Of a stretch of DNA of 64,000 bases, positions 39,391 through 49,421 are shown piece by piece. The translations under genes and the position numbers were made by a program. The notes under the pieces are model-generated. The model was given only the letters and a program-made list of their open reading frames with translations. It did not search any database and was not told the origin of the DNA. Each line of letters starts with the position of its first letter. Position 1 is the stretch's first letter. The DNA lies in the NCBI RefSeq assembly GCF_900113275.1, contig NZ_FOOU01000004.1:248001-312000 (forward strand). The letters are read 5' to 3'. Origin of the DNA: Neptunomonas qingdaonensis. GTDB lineage: Bacteria > Pseudomonadota > Gammaproteobacteria > Pseudomonadales > Balneatricaceae.

Positions 39391-40719
39391 ATGTCTCCTG
39401 AACAACTGCAAAGTCTAATTACCAGTTACGGCCAGCAAATACTAAACGTGCTGGATAAACAAGAAACCTATATCCAGCTCGGTATGATTTTAGCGGTTTA
39501 CGCTGTCGCCTATATTATCAATAACCAGCTGCGTCGGTATTTCTCTTTTTTAGGTAAAGCCCCGGATCCAGCAAGCACCCCTCCCCACCGTACCCTCTTA
39601 TTCAAATTAGGGCACTTGCTGTTTCCTCTGTTAGCTATTTTATTACTCCGTATGTCTGTAGATCTGGGGCAAACGGCTTTGCGTGAAGGCTGGCTTCTGG
39701 AAACAGCCCTGACGATAGCCCTGCTATTACTCTTTAACTCAGTCATCACGAACTTTGTAAAAAACAGAATTGCAGCACGATTACTCAGGTTCGTCGGTTT
39801 TCCTATACTTTTTCTACATCTCACGGGGTTATTAGATCATGTCATTTTGGTGCTTGAGTCCATCTCAATTACCGTAGGCAATATTAACGTTACGGCCTAC
39901 GGTGTGCTCAGAGTCACATTATTCGGAACGCTACTCTTTTGGATGGGCCGTGCCTCCAACAGCACAGGTAAAGACCTCATTCGCCGACAGGAACAATTAG
40001 ATTTTCGTACCCGTGAGCTTGCAGCAAAAATATTCGAAGTTGCCGTCTATGTAGTAGTTTTCCTGCTCTTATTACAAGTAATGGGTATTAACCTGACAGC
40101 CTTAGCTGTATTGGGCGGCGCAATAGGTGTCGGCTTAGGGTTCGGCTTACAGTCTATTGCCTCTAATTTCATTTCAGGCGTAATCATTCTACTAGACAAC
40201 TCGCTATCACTCGGCGACTACATTGAAATGGAAGATGGTAAAACCGGTACCGTTCGCGAGCTCAACTTGCGTTCAACCACATTGGAGACCTACGATGGCA
40301 AAGACATCATGGTGCCTAATGAAAAATTCATCTCCTCGACGTTTATTAACTGGACACACAAGAATAAACAGCAACGTTATCGCGTTGATTTCTCGGTTGC
40401 CTACCACTCCGATATCCGTAAACTCGTTGAAATCATTAAGGAAACAGTCGCTGCACACCCTCAAGTGATGAGCGGTGACAAACTACCGATAGAAGAGCGT
40501 CCTGATTGTGAAATTGATAGCTTTGGAGACTCGGGCGTTAACATGTTTGTAGAGTTCTGGATGGAAGGCATTGATGATGGTAAAAACCGAGTCGGTGGAG
40601 ACCTTTTATTATCGATCTTTGAAGCGATGCGCGAAAATGGATTCGAAATTCCATTCCCACAACGCGAAGTACGTATTATTCAAGAGACTCAGCCCCATAA
40701 CCCCGGGCCTTTTAAGTAA
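39391..40719 (+). CDS. Mechanosensitive ion channel, MscS family
   Basis: A 442-residue channel. Four or five membrane helices lie before the pore (about 28-45, 72-95, 108-128, 140-160, 178-195, 225-245), then the pore-lining helix ALAVLGGAIGVGLGFGLQSIASNFISG with its Gly/Ala pattern and the beta domain start (LGDYIEMEDGKTGTVRELNLRSTTLETYDGKDIMVPNEKF). This is longer than E. coli MscS and resembles YbdG/YnaI-like mid-sized MscS proteins. It is monocistronic; a weak hairpin (40722-40750) without T-run follows. Confidence 0.92.
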   Translation: MSPEQLQSLITSYGQQILNVLDKQETYIQLGMILAVYAVAYIINNQLRRYFSFLGKAPDPASTPPHRTLLFKLGHLLFPLLAILLLRMSVDLGQTALREGWLLETALTIALLLLFNSVITNFVKNRIAARLLRFVGFPILFLHLTGLLDHVILVLESISITVGNINVTAYGVLRVTLFGTLLFWMGRASNSTGKDLIRRQEQLDFRTRELAAKIFEVAVYVVVFLLLLQVMGINLTALAVLGGAIGVGLGFGLQSIASNFISGVIILLDNSLSLGDYIEMEDGKTGTVRELNLRSTTLETYDGKDIMVPNEKFISSTFINWTHKNKQQRYRVDFSVAYHSDIRKLVEIIKETVAAHPQVMSGDKLPIEERPDCEIDSFGDSGVNMFVEFWMEGIDDGKNRVGGDLLLSIFEAMRENGFEIPFPQREVRIIQETQPHNPGPFK

Positions 40720-40721
40720 TC

Positions 40722-40750
40722 GGGCAGCTTTGAACTGTAATAAGCTGCCC
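40722..40750 (+). terminator. Hairpin after the MscS gene
   Basis: Perfect nine-pair stem GGGCAGCTT / AAGCTGCCC with an 11-base loop. No T-run follows, so it may be a weak or Rho-assisted terminator or a barrier to exonucleases. Confidence 0.4.
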
Positions 40751-40873
40751 CTGCGCATCTCCTTATAGCCTGAAATATTGGCCGAAAGATGTCTAATACT
40801 ACTTAATAACGTCATTAACCACGAATTCACGCTTAAGTTTTTTTGCTTGAGTAGTCTACTATCGACGACTTAA

Positions 40874-41206
40874 CTAAAGACATCTTTTTGGAAGTCGAAT
40901 GGGGCGATTAATAACTAATGTATTACGGTAAATGATATTTTGCCCCCAATAAACTTCTAAATAGTAAGGTATATTACTCATCGGAATACCACTAAACCAA
41001 AAGTTCCCTGCCCGATCGGTATAAACGGGTGTACTTCTTCCAAATTTTGGGTGTACCAATGAAACGGTGAGTCCCGGTGCCGGAGCGCCTTGCTGTGCTT
41101 TGCTGCATAGAGATCCTTGGACGACTGTGGTTTGTTGTTGGGCATGTGACATGTTAGTCACTAGAACTATCAAAAAAAACAGATAAGAACGTATGTGCGT
41201 TTTCAT
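40874..41206 (-). CDS. Secreted carboxypeptidase-regulatory-like domain protein
   Basis: A 110-residue protein with a signal peptide (MKTHIRSYLFFLIVLVTNMSHA) and a small beta domain: VVQGSLCSKAQQGAPAPGLTVSLVHPKFGRSTPVYTDRAGNFWFSGIPM resembles a CarboxypepD-regulatory-like (transthyretin-fold) domain. No catalytic residues. It follows the two-helix membrane protein by 2 bp, so the two are probably made together and may work together at the envelope. Function unknown. Confidence 0.65.
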   Translation of the reverse strand: MKTHIRSYLFFLIVLVTNMSHAQQQTTVVQGSLCSKAQQGAPAPGLTVSLVHPKFGRSTPVYTDRAGNFWFSGIPMSNIPYYLEVYWGQNIIYRNTLVINRPIRLPKRCL

Positions 41207-41208
41207 TG

Positions 41209-41787
41209 CTAGGTACCAAACGAAGGGACTGAGGTTAAAGGCGGCAAATTTTTAGGAATAGGTATAATGTTAGCGTTAGATGGCTTTATTTCATCTATAG
41301 CCTTGATGAGCTGGATAGGTTTTGTAAGCGTTATTTTATGACTGGAATCGCTAAATTTGTGAGGATGAACTTCTTCATTATATCCTGGTGCTGTAAACCT
41401 AAGAGCAAGTATTTCAATGTCTGGAGAAAATTTCCCTTCGATTTTTCCGTTTGTGCCTGACTTCACAACCCAGTTAAGTGGCATGGCAGTAACAGTGACC
41501 TGTTCTGAAATGTTCTCAATTTTGCCAGAGATATAAATAGGATCAGTTTGTTCAGGTTTAGAAAAATATATTGCTACAGAAGTGAAAATTAATCCAACTA
41601 AAAAAAAAGCAATACCAGGTGCTTGCGTACTAAGTTTGAGATCCTGTTTCCATTCAATACTTAACGCTTTTGTTGAATCGGTACCCGCGAGTGTGATAGC
41701 GCCTTTCCATATAAGCAGCATTCCTCCGATCACCATACAGAACCCAGAGAATGCTGCAGTTAAAATAGCAATTTCATTTACAGGCAT
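41209..41787 (-). CDS. Two-helix membrane protein of unknown function
   Basis: A 192-residue protein with hydrophobic segments at about 7-29 and 55-75, then a soluble C-terminal part with beta-type repeats (YISGKIENISEQVTVTAMPLNWVVKSGTNGKIEGKFSPDIEILALRFTAPGY) resembling a carboxypeptidase-regulatory domain. Pro-rich tail. I do not recognise the family. It heads a two-gene unit with the secreted protein downstream. It may be the last native locus before the accessory region, or part of it. Confidence 0.65.
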   Translation of the reverse strand: MPVNEIAILTAAFSGFCMVIGGMLLIWKGAITLAGTDSTKALSIEWKQDLKLSTQAPGIAFFLVGLIFTSVAIYFSKPEQTDPIYISGKIENISEQVTVTAMPLNWVVKSGTNGKIEGKFSPDIEILALRFTAPGYNEEVHPHKFSDSSHKITLTKPIQLIKAIDEIKPSNANIIPIPKNLPPLTSVPSFGT

Positions 41788-42988
41788 TCTTATCTCTCCT
41801 TTATTTCGTTTAGTGTAATATACATCTTTCAGTATTATTTTTTTTCTAATGCAGCTAACTTGTTAGTACTGCGCAGAAGATATACCATCAAGCACGTCAC
41901 CTCAAAAGGAACCTATAAGGAGATAATGCCCGAATACATCTCCTTGTATTTAAATTAATAAAAATCCACAAATAAACAGTTTATAAATAACTTTTAATAA
42001 GTAATATACAAAAAACGGGCCAAAGATAACTCATTGATAAGTATTTATTAAAAACCAAAATATGGGTCAATTAAAACCCACTAAAAAATATAGAATCGAT
42101 AAAATCTTTAACAAATATTGGATATTTTTCAATTAATACAGACATTTAAATTGAGTTGAACTGAGATGCTTATTAATGGGTTATTTATAACCCGACATAT
42201 AGTTGGCTGGGGATTTAGAACAAGTTATTTTTTTGGTTGTTCTCAGTTTGAGGAAAGTGAGGAAGACATAAAAGCATTATTAATGACTACCTCTACCTTC
42301 TCCTCGCTCCATAAGCCAATGTCCAAGCGAAGATAATAGAAACCGGCATGAGGGATACGGGCAGCCATAATCAACCTTATTGCTAAAGGTTAGTGACACA
42401 CTTCAAAATTTCAATTTTAAATTTTACGCTGGAAGCGAAGCAAACCGTGAAAATGTATTTATATTGGTGGGCCTAGCTCTATCTAATAGCATCGCTAACC
42501 AATTGAATGTATATAAATATAATTAATAATATTTTTAAATTTTCTTCCAATCACTTTTCTTACCTACCTTCTCACTACTTCTTAAAGCGCCGAAAGATCA
42601 CTGTATCACCAATCAAATTTAGCATCTCTGTATCTTTAGATGATCGCTAATCAGGTTATCACTCACTAAAATACTCGGCTGAGCTCTCATCTTCAGCTCC
42701 GTTACGCAAAGCGCTCTGCTCCAGGTGTATATTGCTTAGCCCAATGGAGGCACTCATATGCCGGAGACTTGATCGAAAGGCTGCTTTTTTATTTCCATTC
42801 CACTATTCTGAGAAACAATTATGCTCTAAATGAGAAATGACAATACCTTATTGATAAAAGTAAAATTATTGAGTGTATATTAATTTAATCGAGTTAATTT
42901 CATCACATTATTTTTAATGATATTCAGTACATTGTTAATGCTAATATGCAAGAACATCAAAATAACTGTACTATAAAGGGAGATATTT
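41788..42988. other. AT-rich gene-free stretch at the left border of the accessory region
   Basis: About 1.2 kb, strongly AT-rich in its first part, with no convincing ORF. It holds repeat copy A (42465-42545, separate entry). The rest looks like decayed sequence; I recognise no RNA gene. The secreted chimeric gene has a good ribosome site (AAAGGGAGA) at the right end. Confidence 0.5.
42465..42545 (+). repeat. Degenerate direct repeat, copy A
   Basis: TGGTGGGCCTAGCTCTA core followed by an AT-rich tail. It aligns over about 75 bp with copy B at 53186 (shared GCCTAGCTCTAT, AATAG, TAAC, TTGAAT, AAATATA). Copies A and B bracket 10.7 kb of accessory DNA in direct orientation. Confidence 0.6.
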
Positions 42989-45676
42989 ATGTTACCAAGG
43001 ATTGCTTCGATATTATCGTTAATGATGATTTTTGGTATACCAATAGCTTATTCCAAGGACTTTAAAATAGGCCTAAAGGTTGCGCAAGTTGGGGGTTATG
43101 ACAGCGCTTTATTAGCCTGGAAACCTCTTGCTGAGCAAGGATATGCAGCTCAATATAATTCTGGAGTCAACTCTGCCAATGTCCAAGGCGACAAAGTGAC
43201 TGCTAATGATGAAGATGCCTCGAATAAGGCGAAAGTATCGATCAGAGTAAATGAGGTTATTCAAGCTAACTCTCAATCCGTGGTTCACGAAACACTGCTA
43301 TCCGGTATCACGTCGTATTCTGGTTCGTTTCAGGATAAAAATACGTATTTAGGGAAGGTTACACCGCCCACTGAGATCCCCTATGGAGATCTCGCAGCGC
43401 TTAAATTAATGAAGCTGTTGCCAGAGTTTGACATATCCACATACACACGAAACGTTAATACAAGTATTGACTGGTCGGGTAATACGGGGGAGCGTCCCGA
43501 AATCGGTTTATTTCCAGATGACCATGCAGCGTTTATTGCAGGAGTCGATGTAAATATTGAGCTAATCAACGCTACTGCTGATCAAGCAATGCCCTCCACT
43601 TTTAGTTTTGGGCACTTTCCAAATCTATACTGGCTACCGTATTTAATGACAGGGGATGCTAAGTACATCGCGCATATGGAGGATCAATATATTCGTGTAA
43701 CCTCTAAGATGGGCGTTCCTGTTAATGAGTTTGCAAACTGGTACGAGTCAGGCCGGTATTTCGCATGGTCTTTGCGTAATTTGGCACAGCTTGCGTATCT
43801 ACAGCAAAAAGGTCTGACAACCCAGACGTACTACATAGATGCATTAAATTTCACTAAAACATATTTAACTAACAAGGCGTTAAACAATAGTGATCCCGCA
43901 TATGATACATGGCGGGTACTTAAATTTAATTCGACGACATACAAATCTGTTGGTTTTACCGGATGGCAGGAGTCGATGATGGGTATCGTGATCAACTATG
44001 TTGCCCAGCTTGGTTTTACTGATTGGCTACCTATTTGTAAATGGCATTTTGTCCAGTTGCAACGAAGAATAGATTATTGGGGCTGGAAAGCTGTTGATGC
44101 TGATCATTTATGGTTTTATGAACGCGCTTCTGAACTAGGCCAAAGCGCAGAAATAACCAACTATGGTACTGCACGCGCTTGGGCAGCTAAAGCTGGTGAG
44201 ACTGTTAAAGATTCGTGGGAGCGAGTCACTCCGTATCCATTAAGCAAAATGAATGTACAGGCCTACATAGACTGGCCTGAAGGCAAATTGCTGACAGTAA
44301 ATGGGACAGTCGGTGGGCAAACATTCACCTATGCAAACAGAGCGCAGTATGCGGCTCATTGGGCGGCAATGGCGGCAAGGAACGGAATTGATGGAGCAGA
44401 TATTATTGCCGATGCTTTACACGAAAAAATTAATGACCGTGGTGATGTATGGGATTACAAAAACAATCCTTCTGGATATCCATACACTGTTGAGCTAACA
44501 CCAATATCTAACTTTAATTGGACTCCGGGGCGAAATGCAGATGGGATTGTGGTTGATGCAAGTTGGCAGCAATTGCCTATCGCTACTAAAGAGAATCCGA
44601 TAGTTCATCGCATCACGGGTAGTGATCCTGTGGGGGAACTAACCTCTGATCTTATTTCAAAAGGCTTTAACCCTGCCTCTGATGACTACGGTAACGGAAA
44701 AGTGGCTGGTACGTTCTATGCTTGGGTAGGTCAAGCACTCGATCCGGTACAGAAAAAAGCATGGATTCCCTGGGGAGGAGGGCATGCAGACAGTTCTATG
44801 AACGGGGTATGGGAGTTAGATATCAACAAGCTGAAATGGTCTGTTGAGTCAATGCCATCAGATCCAGACGCTCTTGGATATGAGTGGTCAGATTCTTACA
44901 AAAACTCCGGGAGTTTTACTAAGTATCATGGCGGTTACACGCTCCCTGATGGAAGACCGCCATCGCAGCATACTTATGGAGGAGTATTCAAGTCTGGCGA
45001 CTGGCTGGTGACTACTCGAAATAGGCGTTTCGCGTATAATATTGTAACTAAGGAATACAAAATTGAAGAGTGGAGTCGAAATGGCGCGCACATAACGCCG
45101 GATATACACAACTATGCGTTCGCATATGGTGACGTGGTGTATGGAGCGCTTAAACAAGCCAACGAGTGGGGTGGCTGGCATAAAATTCCCGACCCATCTA
45201 AGCCTGAAGTGGTTAATATTTCTGCCCCATCTTACGACGATATTAACTGGAATGGAGGTCATGCATTAACGCAAATCGGCTTTGACAAAATTATCGCTAT
45301 CGGCTACAAAAACAGATATCAGATCTTTGATATGGCAGCGGAATCGTGGGGGCCTGTCACCTATATCACAGGTGACACTCCATCGGCCGGATACGGATAT
45401 GAAAATGAATTACAAGGTCTTGTGTATATACCGAATTGGGGCGCTTCGGGATCTATTCTGAGGCAATACATGTACGGCAGCAGCAAGGGCAAATGGTTCG
45501 TATTGGATTTAGAAACCAACATACAAACTGCTATCGCCCTAGAAGGATCGCCCATCCAGTACACGCCTTGGGTAGGCCAAAAGGTTTTCACTATTGAGAT
45601 AGGCGGCATAACGGCTATGATTTATACATCAGTCAGAAGCGGTGTCTCCCAAACTAGCATCATGAGGATTGAATAA
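42989..45676 (+). CDS. Secreted chimeric protein: Sel1-like start, alpha-helical middle, kelch-like C-terminus
   Basis: An 895-residue exported protein (signal peptide residues 1-22). Residues 24-75 look like the start of a Sel1-repeat protein (FKIGLKVAQVGGYDSALLAW then PLAEQGYAAQYNSGV...VQGDKV), but the repeats then break up. Residues about 200-420 are helical with aromatic motifs such as GRYFAWSLRNLAQLAYL. Residues about 530-895 have a beta-propeller feel: IPWGGGHADSSMNGVWELDINKLKW and IFDMAAESWGPV resemble kelch repeats. No catalytic residues are obvious. I would call it hypothetical; possibly a carbohydrate-binding or adhesive secreted protein. It lies alone between decayed mobile sequence. 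Confidence 0.75.
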   Translation: MLPRIASILSLMMIFGIPIAYSKDFKIGLKVAQVGGYDSALLAWKPLAEQGYAAQYNSGVNSANVQGDKVTANDEDASNKAKVSIRVNEVIQANSQSVVHETLLSGITSYSGSFQDKNTYLGKVTPPTEIPYGDLAALKLMKLLPEFDISTYTRNVNTSIDWSGNTGERPEIGLFPDDHAAFIAGVDVNIELINATADQAMPSTFSFGHFPNLYWLPYLMTGDAKYIAHMEDQYIRVTSKMGVPVNEFANWYESGRYFAWSLRNLAQLAYLQQKGLTTQTYYIDALNFTKTYLTNKALNNSDPAYDTWRVLKFNSTTYKSVGFTGWQESMMGIVINYVAQLGFTDWLPICKWHFVQLQRRIDYWGWKAVDADHLWFYERASELGQSAEITNYGTARAWAAKAGETVKDSWERVTPYPLSKMNVQAYIDWPEGKLLTVNGTVGGQTFTYANRAQYAAHWAAMAARNGIDGADIIADALHEKINDRGDVWDYKNNPSGYPYTVELTPISNFNWTPGRNADGIVVDASWQQLPIATKENPIVHRITGSDPVGELTSDLISKGFNPASDDYGNGKVAGTFYAWVGQALDPVQKKAWIPWGGGHADSSMNGVWELDINKLKWSVESMPSDPDALGYEWSDSYKNSGSFTKYHGGYTLPDGRPPSQHTYGGVFKSGDWLVTTRNRRFAYNIVTKEYKIEEWSRNGAHITPDIHNYAFAYGDVVYGALKQANEWGGWHKIPDPSKPEVVNISAPSYDDINWNGGHALTQIGFDKIIAIGYKNRYQIFDMAAESWGPVTYITGDTPSAGYGYENELQGLVYIPNWGASGSILRQYMYGSSKGKWFVLDLETNIQTAIALEGSPIQYTPWVGQKVFTIEIGGITAMIYTSVRSGVSQTSIMRIE

Positions 45677-45983
45677 CTTTAACTAACACAGGGGTAATGC
45701 ACGACAGATTGGCGGCGCTATTCGGAGCCGCTAATAGCGTTGACTATAACTCTAGGATATTGATGAACTATCAGATAGAGTCGAACTGAATGTAGGTATC
45801 TTAAGCCGTGACTTTCCCAATGGTATAACTGTAAATGCCGCGTCGGGTGAAGAGCTCAGCCAACCTTTGCTTTAGCTAGGCCAGTTTAGACGAACCTCAA
45901 AAACATCAGATACATATTCAAGAAACGCCAGCCCTACCATAATGCTTGTATTGGCTCGCATCCAGTGATGGTAATAGCCTATC
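45677..45983. other. Non-coding remnant between the kelch gene and the integrase fragment
   Basis: About 300 bp with no usable ORF; the open frame that continues past the integrase homology (45918-45983) has unrelated residues. It is probably a rearrangement scar. Confidence 0.4.
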
Positions 45984-46289
45984 AGGCCGGACAAAAACCA
46001 AAGGTACAAATTTTAGCGCTGCACGCACAGTTGACGTCCCTTCATAACTATCGAGCATCTGGAGCAATTTGCCTACTTTAGCAGGATCGGTAATGGCAGG
46101 GAAATGTTGTGTTTTATGTGTAGCCAGTGCCCCTTTCAAGTCAGGAGTAATATCTCGTTTCGCCCTCCCTGTCGCAACTGCATAACGAAACACCTGACCT
46201 GTGACCTGCTTTATCCTGTGTGCACTTTCTATAGCACCACGAGCTTCAACTCGGCGCAATACTGCTAATAGCTGTGGCGGGGTAATATC
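45984..46289 (-). pseudogene. P4-type tyrosine integrase, internal fragment
   Basis: About 100 codons of the core-binding and start of catalytic region of a phage P4-family integrase (DITPPQLLAVLRRVEARG, then IKQVTGQVFRYAVATGRAKRD, then ALKFVPLVFVRP). The N-terminal part is missing: the frame is interrupted by the IS element at 46289/46290 and does not resume beyond it. The C-terminal part with the catalytic R-H-R-Y is missing too, homology ending at FVRP near 45984 where unrelated residues begin. It is a dead remnant, useful as evidence that this was an integrating island. Confidence 0.8.
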
Positions 46290-46825
46290 TGAATCGCCAC
46301 TAGTTCTCTAGACACTTACAAGCCGTCTTTCAAATTGGTTTTCATACTCTATAGGCGGCAACATATTATTGGAACCATGTCGGCGCTTGCTGTTATAAAA
46401 CATTTCAATGTAATCAAAAATATCTTGTCTGGCTTCGTTACGCGTATTGTAGATTCTACGCTTTATTCGTTCCCGTTTTAGTAACTGAAAAAAGCTTTCA
46501 GCGACGGCATTATCGTGACAATTTCCACGACGACTCATGCTTCCTTCTAGTCCGTTATCCTTAATAAATTCATGCCAGTCATGGCTTGTATATTGACTGC
46601 CTTGATCAGAATGAACCAATACTTTTGAACGGGGCTTACGCCGCCAGACTGCCATTAACAGAGCGTTTAATGCTAACTCCTTGGTCATGCGTGGTTGCAT
46701 TGACCAACCCACCACACGACGGGAATACAGGTCGATGATAACGGCCAGGTATAACCAACCCTCCCGCGTGGGGAGTAGAGTAAGAGGCAGGGCGTAGTCG
46801 AACTATCTCCCTGCTTCTCCTCTCC

Positions 46826-46859
46826 GAACCGTACGTGCACCTTTCAGCGCATACGGCTC
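46826..46859 (-). ncRNA. Group II intron domain V
   Basis: 34-nt hairpin with the AGC-type catalytic triad region near its start and a GAAA-like loop. It lies only 6 bp after the intron-ORF stop, unlike most introns in which the ORF is in domain IV further upstream, so domain IV and V are close here. Confidence 0.85.
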
Positions 46860-46864
46860 TCCAC

Positions 46865-48388
46865 TTAATCGCGGCCAACGGCCATTGCAACATCAGCGTA
46901 GCGAGATGTGACGGTATTTCTGATCTCAACTCTACGATATGGATTTGATTCTGGTAGCCGCCAGCGAAAGGGTGACTTGGGGCTGCTAACCAAGTGGTAT
47001 AACGCAGCTCCAAATAAGTAACCCAAGCCGGTTTTGCCGAATAAAACCCAAGTCTTAGCTTTTCCTGGCTCTGGCCGTTTACACCACTTCCTCAGTAATG
47101 ATTTGACGCTGCAACGGTATTTTCGAGCCAGCCAATGCGCCAGTTTCCAGAAGATAATCCGATCAATCTTACTGTAAACCTTGGCGGTGAAATCAGTGTG
47201 TCGATAGAATTGCGCCCAGCCTTTGAGTTTCTGGTTGAGCTTTTCCACCTTATCGATCTTACTGACACTATAGTCAGCCGACAGCGCTTTACTCAATGAG
47301 TGAGTGAAAGCCTTGGCCTTATCCTTCGGAATTCCAGAGACCACTCGCATGTTACCCTTGGGACCGCGCTTTCGAATAATCCTGTGACCCAGAAACACAA
47401 AACCATCGTTCACGTGTGTCACATGGGTTTTCTCCATGTTCAGGGTGAGCTTTAGTTTACCTTCCAGAAAATCACGGCATTGATCACGAATAGCGTCGGC
47501 TTCCTGCTTGCTACCTTTGACAATAACTACAAAGTCATCGGCGTAGCGGCAGTAGGCAACGGCAGGCTTCCACTGCCTGTTTTCATCAATGGCAGGTTTC
47601 CGCCCGATCTTGATACTGTGATTCCAATACCAGCGATCTTTACGGGCCTTCTTACTGAGATAGCATTTTTCCAAGTACTGATCGAATTCATTGAGCATGA
47701 TATTCGACAGCAGAGGAGAAATAACCCCGCCCTGTGGCACGCCCTCACTGGTTGCGCAGAATAGGTTACGCTCAATATGCCCTGCTCTGATAAAGTTCCA
47801 GAGTAGTGTATTGAAGCGATCACAGCTGATTCGCTTGCGCACGCACTTCATCAGTAAGCGATGGTGAACGGTGCCGAAATAACTCGACAGATCTCCTTCG
47901 ATTACCCAGCGCCCTTTGCTCTGATTCGAGTCAGTCAGTTGTAACTTGACCGTTCGAATAGCATGGTGGACGCTGCGCTCAGGTCTGAAACCATAGGATA
48001 ACGAGTGAAAATCGTTTTCCCATATAGGCTCCATCGCCATGAGCATGGCGCGTTGCACAATTCTGTCTCGCAGAGTGGGTATGCCCAGTGGGCGCTGCTT
48101 GCCATTTGCTTTCGGGATATACACTCGCCTTGCGGGTAGCGGCTGATAGTTACCCGATAGTAGATCTGTTCTGATCGTTTTCAGGTAATCATTCAGCCCC
48201 AACTGTAAGCGATCTTTGGTAATTCCATCGACACCAGCAGTGAGCGCTCCACGTGATGACAGAGTGATCTTGGCAGCATGTTCCAGCCACCGAGGATGAC
48301 TAATTAGACGCAAGAGACGATCAACCCTGCGGTTTTTGTCCGTTGCTGTCCATGTTGCTAATTTGCGCTGCATTTCGCTGATTATCAA
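46865..48388 (-). CDS. ltrA: Group II intron reverse transcriptase/maturase
   Basis: A 507-residue RT. RT blocks are visible: RRVYIPKANGKQRPLGIPTLRDRIVQ (RT1-2), FHSLSYGFRPERSVHHAI, WVIEGDLSSYFGTVHH (RT3 with first Asp), TSEGVPQGGVISPLLSNIMLNEFD (RT4), and the catalytic RYADDFVV with Tyr-Ala-Asp-Asp at 282-285 (RT5). The maturase X domain follows around residues 355-440 with AQFYRHTDFTAKVYSKIDRIIFWKLAHWLARKY. I see no HNH endonuclease domain, so the intron would use host replication for priming. The C-terminal 60 residues continue without a recognised motif. Confidence 0.93.
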   Translation of the reverse strand: MIISEMQRKLATWTATDKNRRVDRLLRLISHPRWLEHAAKITLSSRGALTAGVDGITKDRLQLGLNDYLKTIRTDLLSGNYQPLPARRVYIPKANGKQRPLGIPTLRDRIVQRAMLMAMEPIWENDFHSLSYGFRPERSVHHAIRTVKLQLTDSNQSKGRWVIEGDLSSYFGTVHHRLLMKCVRKRISCDRFNTLLWNFIRAGHIERNLFCATSEGVPQGGVISPLLSNIMLNEFDQYLEKCYLSKKARKDRWYWNHSIKIGRKPAIDENRQWKPAVAYCRYADDFVVIVKGSKQEADAIRDQCRDFLEGKLKLTLNMEKTHVTHVNDGFVFLGHRIIRKRGPKGNMRVVSGIPKDKAKAFTHSLSKALSADYSVSKIDKVEKLNQKLKGWAQFYRHTDFTAKVYSKIDRIIFWKLAHWLARKYRCSVKSLLRKWCKRPEPGKAKTWVLFGKTGLGYLFGAALYHLVSSPKSPFRWRLPESNPYRRVEIRNTVTSRYADVAMAVGRD

Positions 48389-49047
48389 AGGTCTTCACCT
48401 CGTTAGGCCAGGTAATCTGCCTACGCAAATCAATTAAGCTGCGCCCCTTCGCCATGCGCTGGGCTTTCCCCAGCTCGGACTACTACGAGCGCTCCGCCAA
48501 TCTGCTTGTCATCGGGGTCGTGCTCTCTTAACAGCCAAACAGACCTTCCCCAGTTTATCTATCTGAACTCAAGCATATTGGAGTGGATGCCGATCGCAGT
48601 CTTTAGCCCTATCTTTCTGTAGGGTGATGACGCCTAAACGTAGAGCTGTGTTATTACGTTTATCCAATGCTGAGCACATACATTTTACTCTGCATATCGG
48701 TCTCTCAGGGAAAATTATCACTGAGAAACAGCAGTCATATTGCCTGTTAATTCGTGTAGGCAATGGCGACATTTCAGCCCATAGATGCGTGTTAATCGGT
48801 TCATGTTCTTCATCCGTCCAGTACTCAGCCTTGAGGAGCATGTTGGCTTAACGAACTCGCCTCACTCCACGTTGTTAGCGGGTTACATCACCTTACCAGC
48901 ATACGGTAAGTCACTGCCGCTCAGATTCAGTGGCTGCACAATCAGCCATTGAGATGAATCCGCTAGCTCCTGTCAGCGGGTTCACCTATTTTAAATAGAC
49001 TCGTGGTTCATTTGAGCATCCATGCTCGCCCTGAACTATGGGCACAC
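48389..49047 (-). ncRNA. Group II intron 5' RNA (domain I-IV region)
   Basis: About 660 bp between the intron 5' end and the maturase start. It carries the large ribozyme domains and no gene; the open frames within it on either strand are not credible proteins. Confidence 0.6.
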
Positions 49048-49421
49048 TGTACGTAATATCGGTTACCCACGCGTGGTTTGGCATCTGAACTGTAAACTGA
49101 CGATCCAGCGTGTTGGCGGTGGTGATATGTGATGATTCCGTTCGGTATCGGGGTTTACGGTAGCCGACCTGAGCCTTCAACCCTGATAGTTTCATCAGCC
49201 GATGTACGCGGTTAATACCGACCTTCTCACCCATACTTCGCATATCGCTGTGGATCTTTCTATAGCCATAGACGCACCCTGATTCCAGCCAACACTGCTT
49301 GATGATGCCAGACTGCCTGTCATCTTGTTGTTGGCGCGATGACTTGGGAACAGCCAGCCAAGCATAGAAGCCGCTGGGGTGCACATCGAGCCGCCGAACA
49401 GGCCAGAAGTCCTTGTGATGC

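Larger units (their letters stand above)
46769..49047 (-). mobile_element. Group II intron inserted in the IS3 transposase gene
   Basis: About 2.28 kb. The 5' end is GTGTGCCC at 49047, a group II start; the 3' end is near 46769 with CTACTCCCCA just before the second exon (one-base uncertainty). Domain V is a well-formed 34-nt hairpin at 46826-46859 (GAGCCGTATGCGC with its GAAA-type loop pairing to the GTACGGTTC arm). The reverse transcriptase/maturase is inside. The intron is in the same orientation as orfB, so it can be spliced from the transposase mRNA. Confidence 0.85.

Noticed and set aside
44888-45262. 124-codon ORF antisense to the kelch-like gene
   Set aside because: No motif or ribosome site; shadow frame of a long real gene.
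48624-48851. 75-codon plus-strand ORF in the group II intron 5' part
   Set aside because: Lies within ribozyme RNA; conserved structure, not protein coding, explains it.
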